Shown piece by piece: positions 30,900 to 39,622 of a stretch of 64,000 bases of DNA. Below the pieces are notes generated by a model that did no database searches, had not been told where the DNA came from, and saw only the letters and a program-made list of their open reading frames with translations. Positions within the stretch are counted from its first letter, which is position 1; the number at the start of each line of letters is the position of its first letter. The position numbers and the translations under genes were made by a program. The stretch comes from Ollibium composti. Its GTDB lineage: Bacteria; Pseudomonadota; Alphaproteobacteria; Rhizobiales; Rhizobiaceae. The DNA is taken from NCBI RefSeq assembly GCF_004801285.1, contig NZ_SSNY01000008.1:62001-126000 (forward strand). Reading direction: 5' to 3'.

Positions 30900-31832
30900 T
30901 CAGTGTCTCCCGGAATGGCTGCGGGTCGGGCGGTCCATGATGCGACGGCCCATGAGGCTCGCCGTCAGGTCCACCAGCAGCGTGGCGGTGCGGCCGCGCT
31001 CATCGAGGAACGGATTGAGTTCGACGAGGTCGAGGCTGGTTACAAGCCCGCTGTCGCTCAACATCTCCATCGCCAGATGCGCCTCGCGCAATGTAGCGCC
31101 GCCAGGAACGGTGGTGCCGACCGCCGGCGCGATCGAGGGATCGAGGAAATCGACGTCGAGGCTGACATGCAGCATGCCGTCGGCCTTGGCGACGCGATCG
31201 AGAAAGGCCCGGAGCAATGCGCCGATGCCGTGTTCGTCAATGGCGCGCATGTCGTGCACCGTAACGCCTGCCTGCTTGAGCGCCGTGCGCTCGGCCGGAT
31301 CGACACTGCGCAGGCCGAGCGTACAGACCCGCTCGGGATCGACCGGGACGGCAAGGTCAGGGAAATAGTTGCGGAAGCCGGGCTGGCCGCAGGCATAGGC
31401 GAGCGGCACGCCGTGCAGGTTTCCGCTTGTCGTCGTGTCCAGCGTGTGGAAGTCGGGATGCGCGTCCAACCACAGGACGAACAGCGGGCGTTTCAGATCG
31501 GCAGCGCGGCGGGCGACGCCGGCAAGCGTGCCGGCGGAAATGGAATGATCGCCGCCGAGGAAGATCGGCATGGCGTCTTCGCTTGCCGCATAGGCGGCTT
31601 CGGCGATCGCCGCCGTCCAGGCAGAGATTTCGGGCAAGGCCTTGAGCGCCGGATTCGCGTGCGCCATGGGTCGGATCGCGCCCGGCTGGATGCCGCCGAT
31701 ATCCTCGACCTCATGGCCGAGATCCCGCAACGCCGAGACGATGCCGGCGACACGCAGGCTCGATGGCCCCATGTCACAGCCGGGATAGGAATTGCCCTCC
31801 TGAACCGGCGCTCCAACAATCCTGCATCGCAT
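30900..31832 (-). CDS. rocF: Arginase
   Basis: A 310-residue ureohydrolase that cleaves arginine to ornithine and urea. The binuclear manganese motifs are FLGGDHSISAGT, LWLDAHPDFHT and HVSLDVDFLDPS. The substrate-site region is near the C-terminal LVELNPFLDERGRTA. The start MRCRIVGAPVQEG at 31832 is standard. It is first in rocF-ocd and divergent from an Lrp regulator; the 121-base gap contains a candidate operator. Confidence 0.95.
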   Translation of the reverse strand: MRCRIVGAPVQEGNSYPGCDMGPSSLRVAGIVSALRDLGHEVEDIGGIQPGAIRPMAHANPALKALPEISAWTAAIAEAAYAASEDAMPIFLGGDHSISAGTLAGVARRAADLKRPLFVLWLDAHPDFHTLDTTTSGNLHGVPLAYACGQPGFRNYFPDLAVPVDPERVCTLGLRSVDPAERTALKQAGVTVHDMRAIDEHGIGALLRAFLDRVAKADGMLHVSLDVDFLDPSIAPAVGTTVPGGATLREAHLAMEMLSDSGLVTSLDLVELNPFLDERGRTATLLVDLTASLMGRRIMDRPTRSHSGRH

Positions 31833-31896
31833 CGTGTCGATCTCCTGCGTCAGACCGAGTCAAACACGATCGTCCGTCGGATCGAACAGCGATAAT

Positions 31897-31934
31897 TGCC
31901 AATTTGTCAGATATAGTTTGCAATATGATTGGCA
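31897..31934. promoter_or_regulatory. Candidate Lrp operator between rocF and lrp-like gene
   Basis: TGCCAAT (31897-31903) and ATTGGCA (31928-31934) form an inverted repeat about three helical turns apart (31 bases between matching ends), in an AT-rich stretch between the divergent rocF and Lrp-type genes. Placement and spacing fit an Lrp-family site. The sequence itself does not identify the regulator. Confidence 0.45.
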
Positions 31935-31953
31935 TCTTTATCATAATGAAAAG

Positions 31954-32391
31954 ATGGATACGCTTGACCAGAAACTGATTGCGCTGCTGCGCCACGACGC
32001 GCGGCGCAGCATCTCCGACCTCGCGGTCGACCTCGGCGTCTCCCGCGCCACGGTCAAGGCGCGCATGGAGCGGCTGGAAAAGTCGGGCGACATCGTCGGC
32101 TATACGGTGATCCTGCGCGCCGATGCGGTCGACCAGCGCATACGCGGCATCATGATGATCGAGATCGAGGGCCACGCCGCCGACCGGGTGGTGCGCGCGC
32201 TGGGCGGATTCTCGGAAGTCTCGACCATCCACACCACCAACGGCCGGTGGGACCTCGTGGTCGAGCTCGGCACGTCGAGCCTCAGCGATTTCGACGCCGT
32301 GCTGCGCCGCATCCGGCTGATCCCCGGCATCACCGGCAGCGAGACCAGCCTGCTCCTGGCGACACCACGCAGCACCAAGGCGTGGATCTGA
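31954..32391 (+). CDS. Lrp/AsnC family regulator, divergent from arginase
   Basis: A 145-residue regulator with the helix-turn-helix SISDLAVDLGVSRATVKARMERLEKSGDI and an RAM domain (DQRIRGIMMIEIEGHAADRVV, STIHTTNGRWDLVVEL). In rhizobia, Lrp-type genes next to arginase/ornithine cyclodeaminase activate arginine catabolism in response to arginine or ornithine; by position this one is likely to do so. ATG 31954 (MDTLDQKLIALL) is the family start; the longer frame from 31834 runs through the promoter region. Confidence 0.88.
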   Translation: MDTLDQKLIALLRHDARRSISDLAVDLGVSRATVKARMERLEKSGDIVGYTVILRADAVDQRIRGIMMIEIEGHAADRVVRALGGFSEVSTIHTTNGRWDLVVELGTSSLSDFDAVLRRIRLIPGITGSETSLLLATPRSTKAWI

Positions 32392-32509
32392 AAACCATCC
32401 GGGCGACCGGCGTCCTCAAGCGATTGCACCTGAAGCGCGGACGCCTCAGGATCACCTTCGTCCTTCCCGCTTCGTGCGATCGTCGCCGTTACTCGGCCCG
32501 GACGCCGCT

Positions 32510-33259
32510 TCAGACAAAACAGTCCGGGTAGGTTTCACGCAACAGTTCGACGTCGGGGATGACGGCGCTGAGATGGACCTTCATACTGGCGCAGGCGGCC
32601 GCCACATCATGGGCGGCGATGGCGTCGCGGATCGTCTGGTGCTCGCCGATGACGTGCTCCATCCGGCCGAGCGCAGGCAGGGTCATGCGCCGCGCCCGGT
32701 CGATCTGCACCTTCACAGGCCGCAGATAGTTCCAGATGCCGGGATATCCCGCGATGCCGGCAATCACCTCATGAAAGGCCTCGTCGGCCTCGTGGAAGCC
32801 GTTCGTGTCCTGCCGTCCGGCAAGGAAGCGCTGCCTTGCCAGAATATCATCCAGTCGCGCCACGTCGTCGGCGCTCGCGATGGTGGCCGCCCGCTCGACG
32901 GTGGCACCTTCCAGCGCCTTGCGGATGACCACGGCCTCGGGAATGAGCGAGGTGGGAATAGGCGCCACGAAGGTACCCGACTGAGGGTAGACTTCGACCA
33001 GTCCGTCCTCGACGAGTCGGATGAGCGCCTCGCGCACCGGCGTGCGGCTGACACCGAAACGCTCGGTCAGCGCCTTCTCGTTCAACGGGTTGCCCGGCCT
33101 GAGTTGCATGGAAACGATAGCCGCGTGCAGTTCGCGGTAGATGGCGTCGGCGGCCGTGGTGCGTACGATCCCAGCCGGACGCGCCTTGGCGCGGGGCGCA
33201 GTGCGGGCGGCAACCGCGCCGGCTTCCTGCGCTGCCTGTTCCGCCTTCATCGTTTCCAT
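32510..33259 (-). CDS. GntR (FadR subfamily) regulator of the hexuronate genes
   Basis: A 249-residue regulator: a 35-residue A/R-rich N-terminal leader, then the GntR winged helix (LRPGNPLNEKALTERFGVSRTPVREALIRLVEDGLVEV) and an FCD ligand-binding domain with metal-site histidines (FHEADEAFHEVIAGIAGYPG, HLSAVIPDVELLRE). It is divergent from uxaC by about 150 bases, and that gap contains a perfect palindrome also found upstream of the importer at 36.3 kb. It probably represses uronate genes until a uronate-derived effector binds. Confidence 0.88.
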   Translation of the reverse strand: METMKAEQAAQEAGAVAARTAPRAKARPAGIVRTTAADAIYRELHAAIVSMQLRPGNPLNEKALTERFGVSRTPVREALIRLVEDGLVEVYPQSGTFVAPIPTSLIPEAVVIRKALEGATVERAATIASADDVARLDDILARQRFLAGRQDTNGFHEADEAFHEVIAGIAGYPGIWNYLRPVKVQIDRARRMTLPALGRMEHVIGEHQTIRDAIAAHDVAAACASMKVHLSAVIPDVELLRETYPDCFV

Positions 33260-33293
33260 GACCCGAATCCCATCTTCATCCCGGTTGACATAC

Positions 33294-33303
33294 TAATATA
33301 TTA
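33294..33303. promoter_or_regulatory. Candidate GntR operator, copy 1 (TAATATATTA palindrome)
   Basis: A perfect 10-base palindrome, flanked AC-left and TT-right, lies in the gap between the GntR gene and uxaC. It sits just downstream of a TTGACA (33285-33290), so a bound repressor would overlap the promoter. Sixteen of nineteen positions around it match copy 2 at 36340-36349. Confidence 0.55.
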
Positions 33304-33412
33304 TTCCCTACCCTTAGCCAACACTCGCAAACGCGCCATGGACAAAATATGCCCGGAAGCGGGCATTTCCGACAAGCCGCTTGCCGCCGGTCCGGACCAG
33401 AGGATACCCGTC

Positions 33413-34813
33413 ATGCCGCTCCACCCCGACAGGCTTTTTCCTGCCGAACCCGCAAAGCGGGATATCGCCAGACTGCTCTACGGGCATGTACGCGACCTGC
33501 CCATCGTCTCGCCGCACGGCCATACCGATCCTACGTGGTATGCCGAGGACATGCCGTTTCCGGACCCCGCGACGCTGTTCGTCAAGCCCGACCACTACAT
33601 CTTCCGCATGCTCTATTCGCAAGGCATCGCGCTGGAAGCGCTCGGCGTGCCCCGGCCCGACGGCACACCGGTCGAGACGGACGGGCGCAAGATATGGCGG
33701 CTCTTCGCCGACAACTACCACCTGTTTCGCGGCACGCCGTCGCGCCTGTGGTTCGAGCACTCGCTGGAAACGGTGTTCGGCATCGGCGAGCGCCTCGGTG
33801 CGGACAATGCCGACAGGCTCTACGACAGGATTTCGGAACAGCTCGCCGATCCGAGCATGCGGCCGCGCGCGCTTTACGAGCGCTTCAATATCGAGGCGAT
33901 CTCGACCACCGACGCCGCCACCGACGCCCTGGCCGCGCATGAAGCGATCCTCGCCTCGGGCTGGAAGGGCCGGGTGGTGCCCGCCTATCGGCCCGATGCC
34001 GTGGTCGATGCATCGCGCACCGGTTTTCACACAGCCGTCGAAGAACTCCTTGGCCTTGCCGAAACACCAGCGACCTTTGCCGGCTATCTGGAGGCGCATC
34101 GCCGCCGCCGCACCTATTTCAAGGCGCGCGGTGCGACCTCGACAGACCACGGCCACCCCACGGCTCTGACGGCGAACCTTTCGCAAGCCGACGCCGCAGC
34201 ATTGTTCGACCGTGTGATGAAGCCGGAAGTCGATGCCCGCGATGCCGAACTGTTCCGGGCGCAGATGCTGACCGAAATGGCGCGCATGAGCATCGAGGAC
34301 GGGCTGGTGATGCAGATCCATCCCGGCTCCTTCCGCAACCACAACCCGCAACTCTTCGAGACGTTCGGCTTCGACAAGGGAGCCGACATCCCGACCCGCA
34401 CGGATTACGTGCGCGATCTCAAGCCGCTGCTCGACCTGTTCGGCAACGACCCGCGGCTGACGCTGATCCTGTTCACGCTGGACGAGACGACCTACGGCCG
34501 CGAGCTTGCGCCGCTCGCCGGCCATTATCCGGCGCTGCGGCTGGGGCCGGCATGGTGGTTCTTCGACAGTCCCGACGGGATGCGGCGCTTCCGCGAACTG
34601 ACCACCGAGACGGCGGGCTTCTACAACACCGTCGGCTTCAACGACGACACGCGCGCCTTCTGCTCCATCCCTGCACGTCACGACATGGCGCGCCGCATCG
34701 ACTGCGCCTATCTGGCTGAACTGGTTTCCGATCATCGGCTGGAGGAAGACGAGGCGTACGAGGTCGCCCACGATCTCGCCTACAATCTGGCAAAAAAGGC
34801 ATACCGGCTGTGA
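33413..34813 (+). CDS. uxaC: Glucuronate isomerase
   Basis: A 466-residue amidohydrolase-superfamily isomerase converting D-glucuronate to D-fructuronate (and galacturonate to tagaturonate). The N-terminal metal motif is LPIVSPHGHTDP and further family landmarks are KPDHYIFRMLYSQG, ISTTDAATDALAAH, QIHPGSFRNHNP and GFNDDTRAFCSIPARHDMARR. ATG 33413 (MPLHPDRLF) follows AGAGGAT; another in-frame ATG at 33338 would add 25 residues not typical of UxaC. The stop overlaps the GTG start of the next gene (GTGA). Confidence 0.94.
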   Translation: MPLHPDRLFPAEPAKRDIARLLYGHVRDLPIVSPHGHTDPTWYAEDMPFPDPATLFVKPDHYIFRMLYSQGIALEALGVPRPDGTPVETDGRKIWRLFADNYHLFRGTPSRLWFEHSLETVFGIGERLGADNADRLYDRISEQLADPSMRPRALYERFNIEAISTTDAATDALAAHEAILASGWKGRVVPAYRPDAVVDASRTGFHTAVEELLGLAETPATFAGYLEAHRRRRTYFKARGATSTDHGHPTALTANLSQADAAALFDRVMKPEVDARDAELFRAQMLTEMARMSIEDGLVMQIHPGSFRNHNPQLFETFGFDKGADIPTRTDYVRDLKPLLDLFGNDPRLTLILFTLDETTYGRELAPLAGHYPALRLGPAWWFFDSPDGMRRFRELTTETAGFYNTVGFNDDTRAFCSIPARHDMARRIDCAYLAELVSDHRLEEDEAYEVAHDLAYNLAKKAYRL

Positions 34814-36294
34814 GCGCGACGGTTCGGCTTTCCAACGATCGCCTGCGCGATCTGCCTTCGACCGTAGCCCAGCCGGGCTACGACCGCAGCCGGATGCAGA
34901 CCGGCATCGTGCATATCGGTATCGGCGCCTTCCACCGCGCGCACCAGGCCGTCTACACGGACGCCGTGCTTGCCGATGGCGATCTCGACTGGGGTATCGT
35001 CGGCGCATCCCTGCGCAGCGCCGACACGCGCGACGCACTGGCGCCGCAGGACGGGCTCTACACGGTGGCGGCGCGTGACGGTGGCGGCGAGCGCCTTAGC
35101 GTGATCGGCTCCAGCGCCGGCCTGCTGGTCGCGCCCGAAAACCCGCAGGCGCTGCTGGCGGCCATGACCGATCCGCAGGTCAGGATCGTCTCCCTGACGG
35201 TGACTGAAAAGGGCTATTGCCATTCGCCGGCCAGCGGCGAACTGGACGAGGCTCATCCCGACATCCGCCACGATTTCGCTTCACCGAACCTGCCGCGCAG
35301 CGCAATCGGCTTCATCGTCGAGGCGATCGCGCGCCGGCGTGCCGCAGGCGTTCGGCCGTTCACACTGCTCTCCTGCGACAACCTGCCGGCCAACGGCCGA
35401 ACGCTGAAACGTGTCGTCAGCCGCTTCGCCGCGTTGCGCGACGCCGATCTCGGCCGCTTCGTCGCCGGCGAAATCGTCTGCCCCTCGACGATGGTCGACC
35501 GCATCGTGCCGGCTACCACCGACGCCGACCGCGCCGCCGTTTCCCGCGCGCTGGGCATGGAAGACGCATGGCCGATCATGACCGAACCGTTTTCCCAATG
35601 GGTGATCGAGGACGACTTCCCGGCTGGCCGGCCGGCGTGGGAGATGGTCGGGGCGACGTTCGTGAGCGACGTCGATCCCTACGAGTTGATGAAGCTCAGG
35701 CTGCTCAACGGCAGCCATTCGACGCTGGCCTATCTCGGCTATCTGGCCGGTCATGAGACGGTTTCCGACACCATGGCGGCACCCGGCTTTGCGACGCTCG
35801 TGCGCTCGATGATGGACGAGGAAGTGACGCCGACCCTGCCGCGGCTGCCCGGTATCGACCTCGAGGCCTACAAGGCCGACCTTCTGGCACGCTTCCGCAA
35901 TCCGGCCCTGCGCCATCGCACGTGGCAGATCGCCATGGACGGCTCGCAGAAACTGCCACAGCGGCTGCTCGGCACCATCCGCGACCGGATCGCGGCGGGG
36001 GCGCCCTTCGCCAAACTGGCGCTCGGCGTGGCGGCATGGATCCGCTATGCCGCCGGCACGGACGAAAAAGGCGCGCGCATCGACGTGCGCGATCCGCTCG
36101 CCGAGACCATGAGAGAACGGACCGAGGGCTGCGCCTCGGCGGCGGAGTTGACGGCGGCGTTCCTGGAACTGGAACAGGTCTTCGGCCTCGACCTTCCGGC
36201 CAATCCCCACTTCGTAGCGGCTGTCGAGGCGGCACTGGACGACCTTCTGGCGAACGGGGCGGCTGCCAGCGCGGCGCGTATGGCCGCCGCCTGA
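34810..36294 (+). CDS. Mannitol dehydrogenase family oxidoreductase, probable fructuronate reductase
   Basis: A 494-residue polyol-specific long-chain dehydrogenase. The N-terminal HIGIGAFHRAHQAVYTDA is the NAD-site motif, and the catalytic K-x(5)-N-x(2)-H is visible in MKLRLLNGSHSTLAYLG. Family members include UxuB, mannitol 2-dehydrogenase and tagaturonate reductase. Coupling to uxaC (GTG overlaps the uxaC stop) argues for reduction of fructuronate to mannonate. No mannonate dehydratase (uxuA) is in this cluster, so the next step must be encoded elsewhere. Confidence 0.85.
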   Translation: MSATVRLSNDRLRDLPSTVAQPGYDRSRMQTGIVHIGIGAFHRAHQAVYTDAVLADGDLDWGIVGASLRSADTRDALAPQDGLYTVAARDGGGERLSVIGSSAGLLVAPENPQALLAAMTDPQVRIVSLTVTEKGYCHSPASGELDEAHPDIRHDFASPNLPRSAIGFIVEAIARRRAAGVRPFTLLSCDNLPANGRTLKRVVSRFAALRDADLGRFVAGEIVCPSTMVDRIVPATTDADRAAVSRALGMEDAWPIMTEPFSQWVIEDDFPAGRPAWEMVGATFVSDVDPYELMKLRLLNGSHSTLAYLGYLAGHETVSDTMAAPGFATLVRSMMDEEVTPTLPRLPGIDLEAYKADLLARFRNPALRHRTWQIAMDGSQKLPQRLLGTIRDRIAAGAPFAKLALGVAAWIRYAAGTDEKGARIDVRDPLAETMRERTEGCASAAELTAAFLELEQVFGLDLPANPHFVAAVEAALDDLLANGAAASAARMAAA

Positions 36295-36339
36295 ACCTAT
36301 AAGGACGCAGAAAGCGATTGCGCTTGCCAACTGATAGAC

Positions 36340-36349
36340 TAATATATTA
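36340..36349. promoter_or_regulatory. Candidate GntR operator, copy 2 (TAATATATTA palindrome)
   Basis: The same palindrome as at 33294-33303 lies 48 bases upstream of the importer's solute-binding-protein start. This suggests that the importer is a separate promoter under the same GntR control as uxaC. Confidence 0.55.
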
Positions 36350-36396
36350 CTAGTGAAGCCGCGCTACGGGAGAGGCGGCACAGGGAGGAGAACAAG

Positions 36397-37572
36397 ATGC
36401 ACAAGATCACCCGCAGACAGGCATTGGGCGGCATGGCCGGTATCGCGGTGTTGCCTGCGATGGGCGCCTTCGCGCAGTCCAAGGCGCCGGCTTCGCCCGT
36501 CGCCCTCAACATCGTCGATGTCGCCGGCAACCTGGCGCTGACGCAGAAGGCGATAGAGAACTACAAACAGGCCAAGCCGGAATTCGTTTCCAACATCTCT
36601 TTCACCAAGGCGCCGGCGCCGGAACTGCCCGGCAAGCTGAAGGCGCAGCAGGACGCCGGCCGCGTCGATATCGATCTCGTGCTGACGGGAACCGACGCGC
36701 TTTCCGCCGGACTGGAAATGGGGCTGTGGGTGAAGCTCCTGCCCGACGACAGCGGCGCACTGCCCAAGCTGGCGGATGTCTACCAGGAGCCGGCTGCACG
36801 CATGCAGACGCTGGCGCAGGATCACGGCGTGGTGGTGACCTATTATCCGTCCGGCCCGCTCATCGAATACATGCCCGACAAGGTGAAGACCCCGCCGACC
36901 ACGGCCGAGGAACTGCTTGCCTGGGCGAAGGAGAACCCCAACCGGTTCCTCTATGCCCGCCCGGCCAATTCCGGCCCCGGCCGTACCTTCCTGATGGGCC
37001 TGCCCTATCTGCTCGGCGACACCGATCCCAAGGATCCGGTGAAAGGCTGGGACAAGACCTGGGCCTACCTGAAAGAACTGCACAAATACATCGAATACTA
37101 TCCGACCGGAACCGGCGCCTTGATGAAGGAGCTCGGCGAAGGCACGCGCGACATGACGGTGACGACGACCGGCTGGGACATCAACCCGCGCGTCCTCGGC
37201 GTCGTGCCGAAGGAGGCAGCAGTCGGCGCGCTGAAGGGCTTCCACTGGGTGGCCGACGCGCATTACATGTGCGTTCCGAAGGGCGTCAGCGACGAGAAGC
37301 TCGCCGTGCTCAAGGACCTGATGGCCTTCCTCCTGACGCCGAAGCAGCAGGCCTTCACCTACGACGAGGGCTATTTCTATCCCGGCCCGGCGGTCAAGGA
37401 CGTCACCCTCGACATGGCGCCGCAGGAAAGCCAGGACGCGATCAAGGAATTCGGCCGCGCCGAATATGCCGACCTGATCGCCAACAACCCGATCGAGCTG
37501 CCGCTGGAGCCTTCGGCCATGGTCACCGCGTTCCGCATCTGGGACGAGCAGGTCGCCGCCGCGCCGAAATGA
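36397..37572 (+). CDS. ABC transporter solute-binding protein (polyamine/Fe-type fold), Tat signal
   Basis: A 391-residue periplasmic binding protein. It starts MHKITRRQALGGMAGIAVLP, a twin-arginine signal, with cleavage near AFA-QS (residue 26-27). The mature protein resembles extracellular solute-binding family 1/8 proteins. Ligand unknown; the neighbouring uronate genes and shared candidate operator suggest a uronate or oligo-uronide, whereas the transporter family more often carries polyamines. The ATG follows GGAGGAGAACAAG. A hairpin follows the gene. Confidence 0.85.
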   Translation: MHKITRRQALGGMAGIAVLPAMGAFAQSKAPASPVALNIVDVAGNLALTQKAIENYKQAKPEFVSNISFTKAPAPELPGKLKAQQDAGRVDIDLVLTGTDALSAGLEMGLWVKLLPDDSGALPKLADVYQEPAARMQTLAQDHGVVVTYYPSGPLIEYMPDKVKTPPTTAEELLAWAKENPNRFLYARPANSGPGRTFLMGLPYLLGDTDPKDPVKGWDKTWAYLKELHKYIEYYPTGTGALMKELGEGTRDMTVTTTGWDINPRVLGVVPKEAAVGALKGFHWVADAHYMCVPKGVSDEKLAVLKDLMAFLLTPKQQAFTYDEGYFYPGPAVKDVTLDMAPQESQDAIKEFGRAEYADLIANNPIELPLEPSAMVTAFRIWDEQVAAAPK

Positions 37573-37600
37573 CGGCTGCCGCCTGACATTTTCGTTCAAG

Positions 37601-37623
37601 GTCCGGCCTGGGTACGGCCGGAC
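37601..37623 (+). repeat. Intercistronic hairpin after the solute-binding-protein gene
   Basis: Arms 37601-37608 and 37616-37623 are exact 8-base reverse complements with a seven-base loop. It lies between the binding-protein and ATPase genes, with no T-run, so it probably stabilises the upstream transcript or reduces readthrough. Confidence 0.55.
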
Positions 37624-37649
37624 TTCCCTCTACAGTGGAGCCACGACGG

Positions 37650-38717
37650 ATGCTGCTTGCCTCGTCGCAATTCGACGAACTCCGTCTCGACCGCATGAGC
37701 CGTTCGTTCGGAACCGTGAACGCGCTCAAGGACATTTCGCTGACCATCCGCAAGGGCGAGTTCATCGCCCTGCTCGGCCCCTCGGGCTGCGGCAAGTCGA
37801 CCGCGCTCAACTGCCTGGCCGGCCTTCTGGCGACCACCGGCGGCAGCATTTACCTCGACGACCGCCGCCTCGACCAGTTGAAGCCGGAGGATCGCGGCTT
37901 CGGCATGGTGTTCCAGAATTACGCGCTGTTTCCGCATATGACGGTCAAGGCCAATGTCGGTTTCGGGCTGAAGATGCGCGGCATGGCGAAGGCCGAAGCA
38001 GCGCGGCGGGTGGACGAAGCGCTGGCGCTGGTTCGGCTGGAAACGCAGGGCAACAAGCTGCCGGGGCAACTGTCCGGCGGCCAGCAGCAACGCGTCGCCA
38101 TCGCCCGCGCCATCGTCATCGAGCCGCCGCTGGTGCTGATGGACGAACCGTTGTCCAATCTCGACGCCAAGCTCAGGCTCGAAATGCGCGCCGAGATCAG
38201 GCGCATCCATAACCAGCTCGGCGCCACCACCGTCTACGTGACGCACGACCAGGACGAGGCGCTGTCGCTCGCCGACCGCATCGTGGTGCTGCGTGACGGC
38301 ACCATCCGGCAGATGGGCTCGCCCCGCGACCTGTATGAGAATCCCGACCACCTCGACGTCGCCGAGTTCATGGGCTACCGCAATCGCCTCGCCGGTACGC
38401 TGGTCGACCGCGACGGCGCACGCGGGACGGTCGATGTCGGCGGCGTCAAATTGTCCGGCACGGTGCGCGGCGACATCGCCACCGGCGGATCGGCCATCGT
38501 GGTGGCGCGGTCCGACGACATCACCGTGACCGACAGCAAGGCGAACGCGCTGGCGGCGACGGTGGAGACGATCGAATACCGCGGGCGCGAATATGTCGGC
38601 ACCGCGCGCAAGGCGGACAGCGCGGAAGTCGTCTTCCACGCCGCGCGGCCGGTTTCGGTCGGGAATCCGGTGTCACTCTCGGTCGACGCCGGCCGCACGC
38701 TGATCTTCCCGGCGTAA
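37650..38717 (+). CDS. ABC transporter ATP-binding protein (PotA/FbpC-like)
   Basis: A 355-residue importer ATPase. Walker A is LLGPSGCGKSTALN, the Q-loop lies in VFQNYALFPHM, the signature is LSGGQQQRVAIARA, Walker B is VLMDEPLSNLDAK and the switch histidine is in VTHDQDEALS. The C-terminal TOBE-type regulatory domain covers about residues 240-355. ATG 37650 (MLLASSQFDEL) is preceded by GGAG; an in-frame GTG at 37635 is possible. It energises the two permeases that follow. Confidence 0.92.
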   Translation: MLLASSQFDELRLDRMSRSFGTVNALKDISLTIRKGEFIALLGPSGCGKSTALNCLAGLLATTGGSIYLDDRRLDQLKPEDRGFGMVFQNYALFPHMTVKANVGFGLKMRGMAKAEAARRVDEALALVRLETQGNKLPGQLSGGQQQRVAIARAIVIEPPLVLMDEPLSNLDAKLRLEMRAEIRRIHNQLGATTVYVTHDQDEALSLADRIVVLRDGTIRQMGSPRDLYENPDHLDVAEFMGYRNRLAGTLVDRDGARGTVDVGGVKLSGTVRGDIATGGSAIVVARSDDITVTDSKANALAATVETIEYRGREYVGTARKADSAEVVFHAARPVSVGNPVSLSVDAGRTLIFPA

Positions 38718-38728
38718 GGCAAGCGACG

Positions 38729-39613
38729 ATGGCCGACCCACAGCCTTCCCTGCGCCAACGCCTTGCCCTGAGGGGCATCGACGGCGTGACGCTTCTGGCG
38801 CTGCCGGCAATCCTGTTCGTGCTCGCCGTCTTCATCTATCCCTTCGCCTACGGCCTGCTGCTCTCCTTCGAGCCGAAGGAAGGCGGCGCGCTTGCCAACT
38901 ACCAGCGCTTCTTTTCCGATCCGTTCCTTTACAGGACCATCGCCACGACACTGTGGCTGGCGATTCCCGTCACCGTCATCAGCCTGGCGCTGGCGGTACC
39001 GATCGCGCTTCGAGTCCGGCTGATGACACGCCAGCGCCTGCTGACCACCATCCTCGTCCTGCCGGTCACGTTGGGCACGGTGCTGGTTGCCGAAGGCCTG
39101 CTCAACTATCTCGGGCCGCAGGGCTGGTTCAGCCGCACGCTCATGCTGTTCGGCGTCATCGAACATCCGTTGAAGCTTACCAACAACTACTGGGGTGTGT
39201 TCGCGTCCCTTATCATCACCGGCTTTCCGTTCACCTTCCTGTTGACGCTGTCCTATGTGACGGGCATCGACCCGGCGCTGGAACATGCCGCAGCCACGCA
39301 TGGCGCCGGCGCCTGGCAGCGCTTCCGTCACGTCTTTTTGCCGCTGTTGGCACCAGGGCTCGCCATCTCGGCCTGCCTGTCCTTCGTGCAGGCCTTCGCC
39401 GTCTTTCCTTCGGCCATTCTGCTCGGCGCGCCGGCGGGACCGACGCGCGTCATCTCGATCGCCGCCTATCAGGCCGCCTTCGAGCAGTACGACTACTCGA
39501 TGGCCTCGGCCATCGCCATGATCATGGCCGCCGTTCAGATGGTCATCGTCGTCGCCATACTGGCGTTCCGCAACCTGTTCTACCGCGGCTCGACGGCCGG
39601 CGGGAAAGGCTGA
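38729..39613 (+). CDS. ABC transporter permease (PotB-like)
   Basis: A 294-residue inner-membrane protein with six predicted spans. The EAA-type loop that contacts the ATPase is EHAAATHGAGAWQRFRHVFLPLLAPG. It is the first of two permeases in a polyamine/iron-type importer and starts 11 bases after the ATPase stop. Its product would pair with the following gene to form the translocation pore. Confidence 0.9.
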   Translation: MADPQPSLRQRLALRGIDGVTLLALPAILFVLAVFIYPFAYGLLLSFEPKEGGALANYQRFFSDPFLYRTIATTLWLAIPVTVISLALAVPIALRVRLMTRQRLLTTILVLPVTLGTVLVAEGLLNYLGPQGWFSRTLMLFGVIEHPLKLTNNYWGVFASLIITGFPFTFLLTLSYVTGIDPALEHAAATHGAGAWQRFRHVFLPLLAPGLAISACLSFVQAFAVFPSAILLGAPAGPTRVISIAAYQAAFEQYDYSMASAIAMIMAAVQMVIVVAILAFRNLFYRGSTAGGKG

Positions 39614-39622
39614 GGTGATCCG

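Noticed and set aside
33338..33412. Possible 25-residue N-terminal extension of uxaC from ATG 33338
   Set aside because: Not typical of UxaC, and ATG 33413 has a better ribosome site; the alternative cannot be fully excluded.
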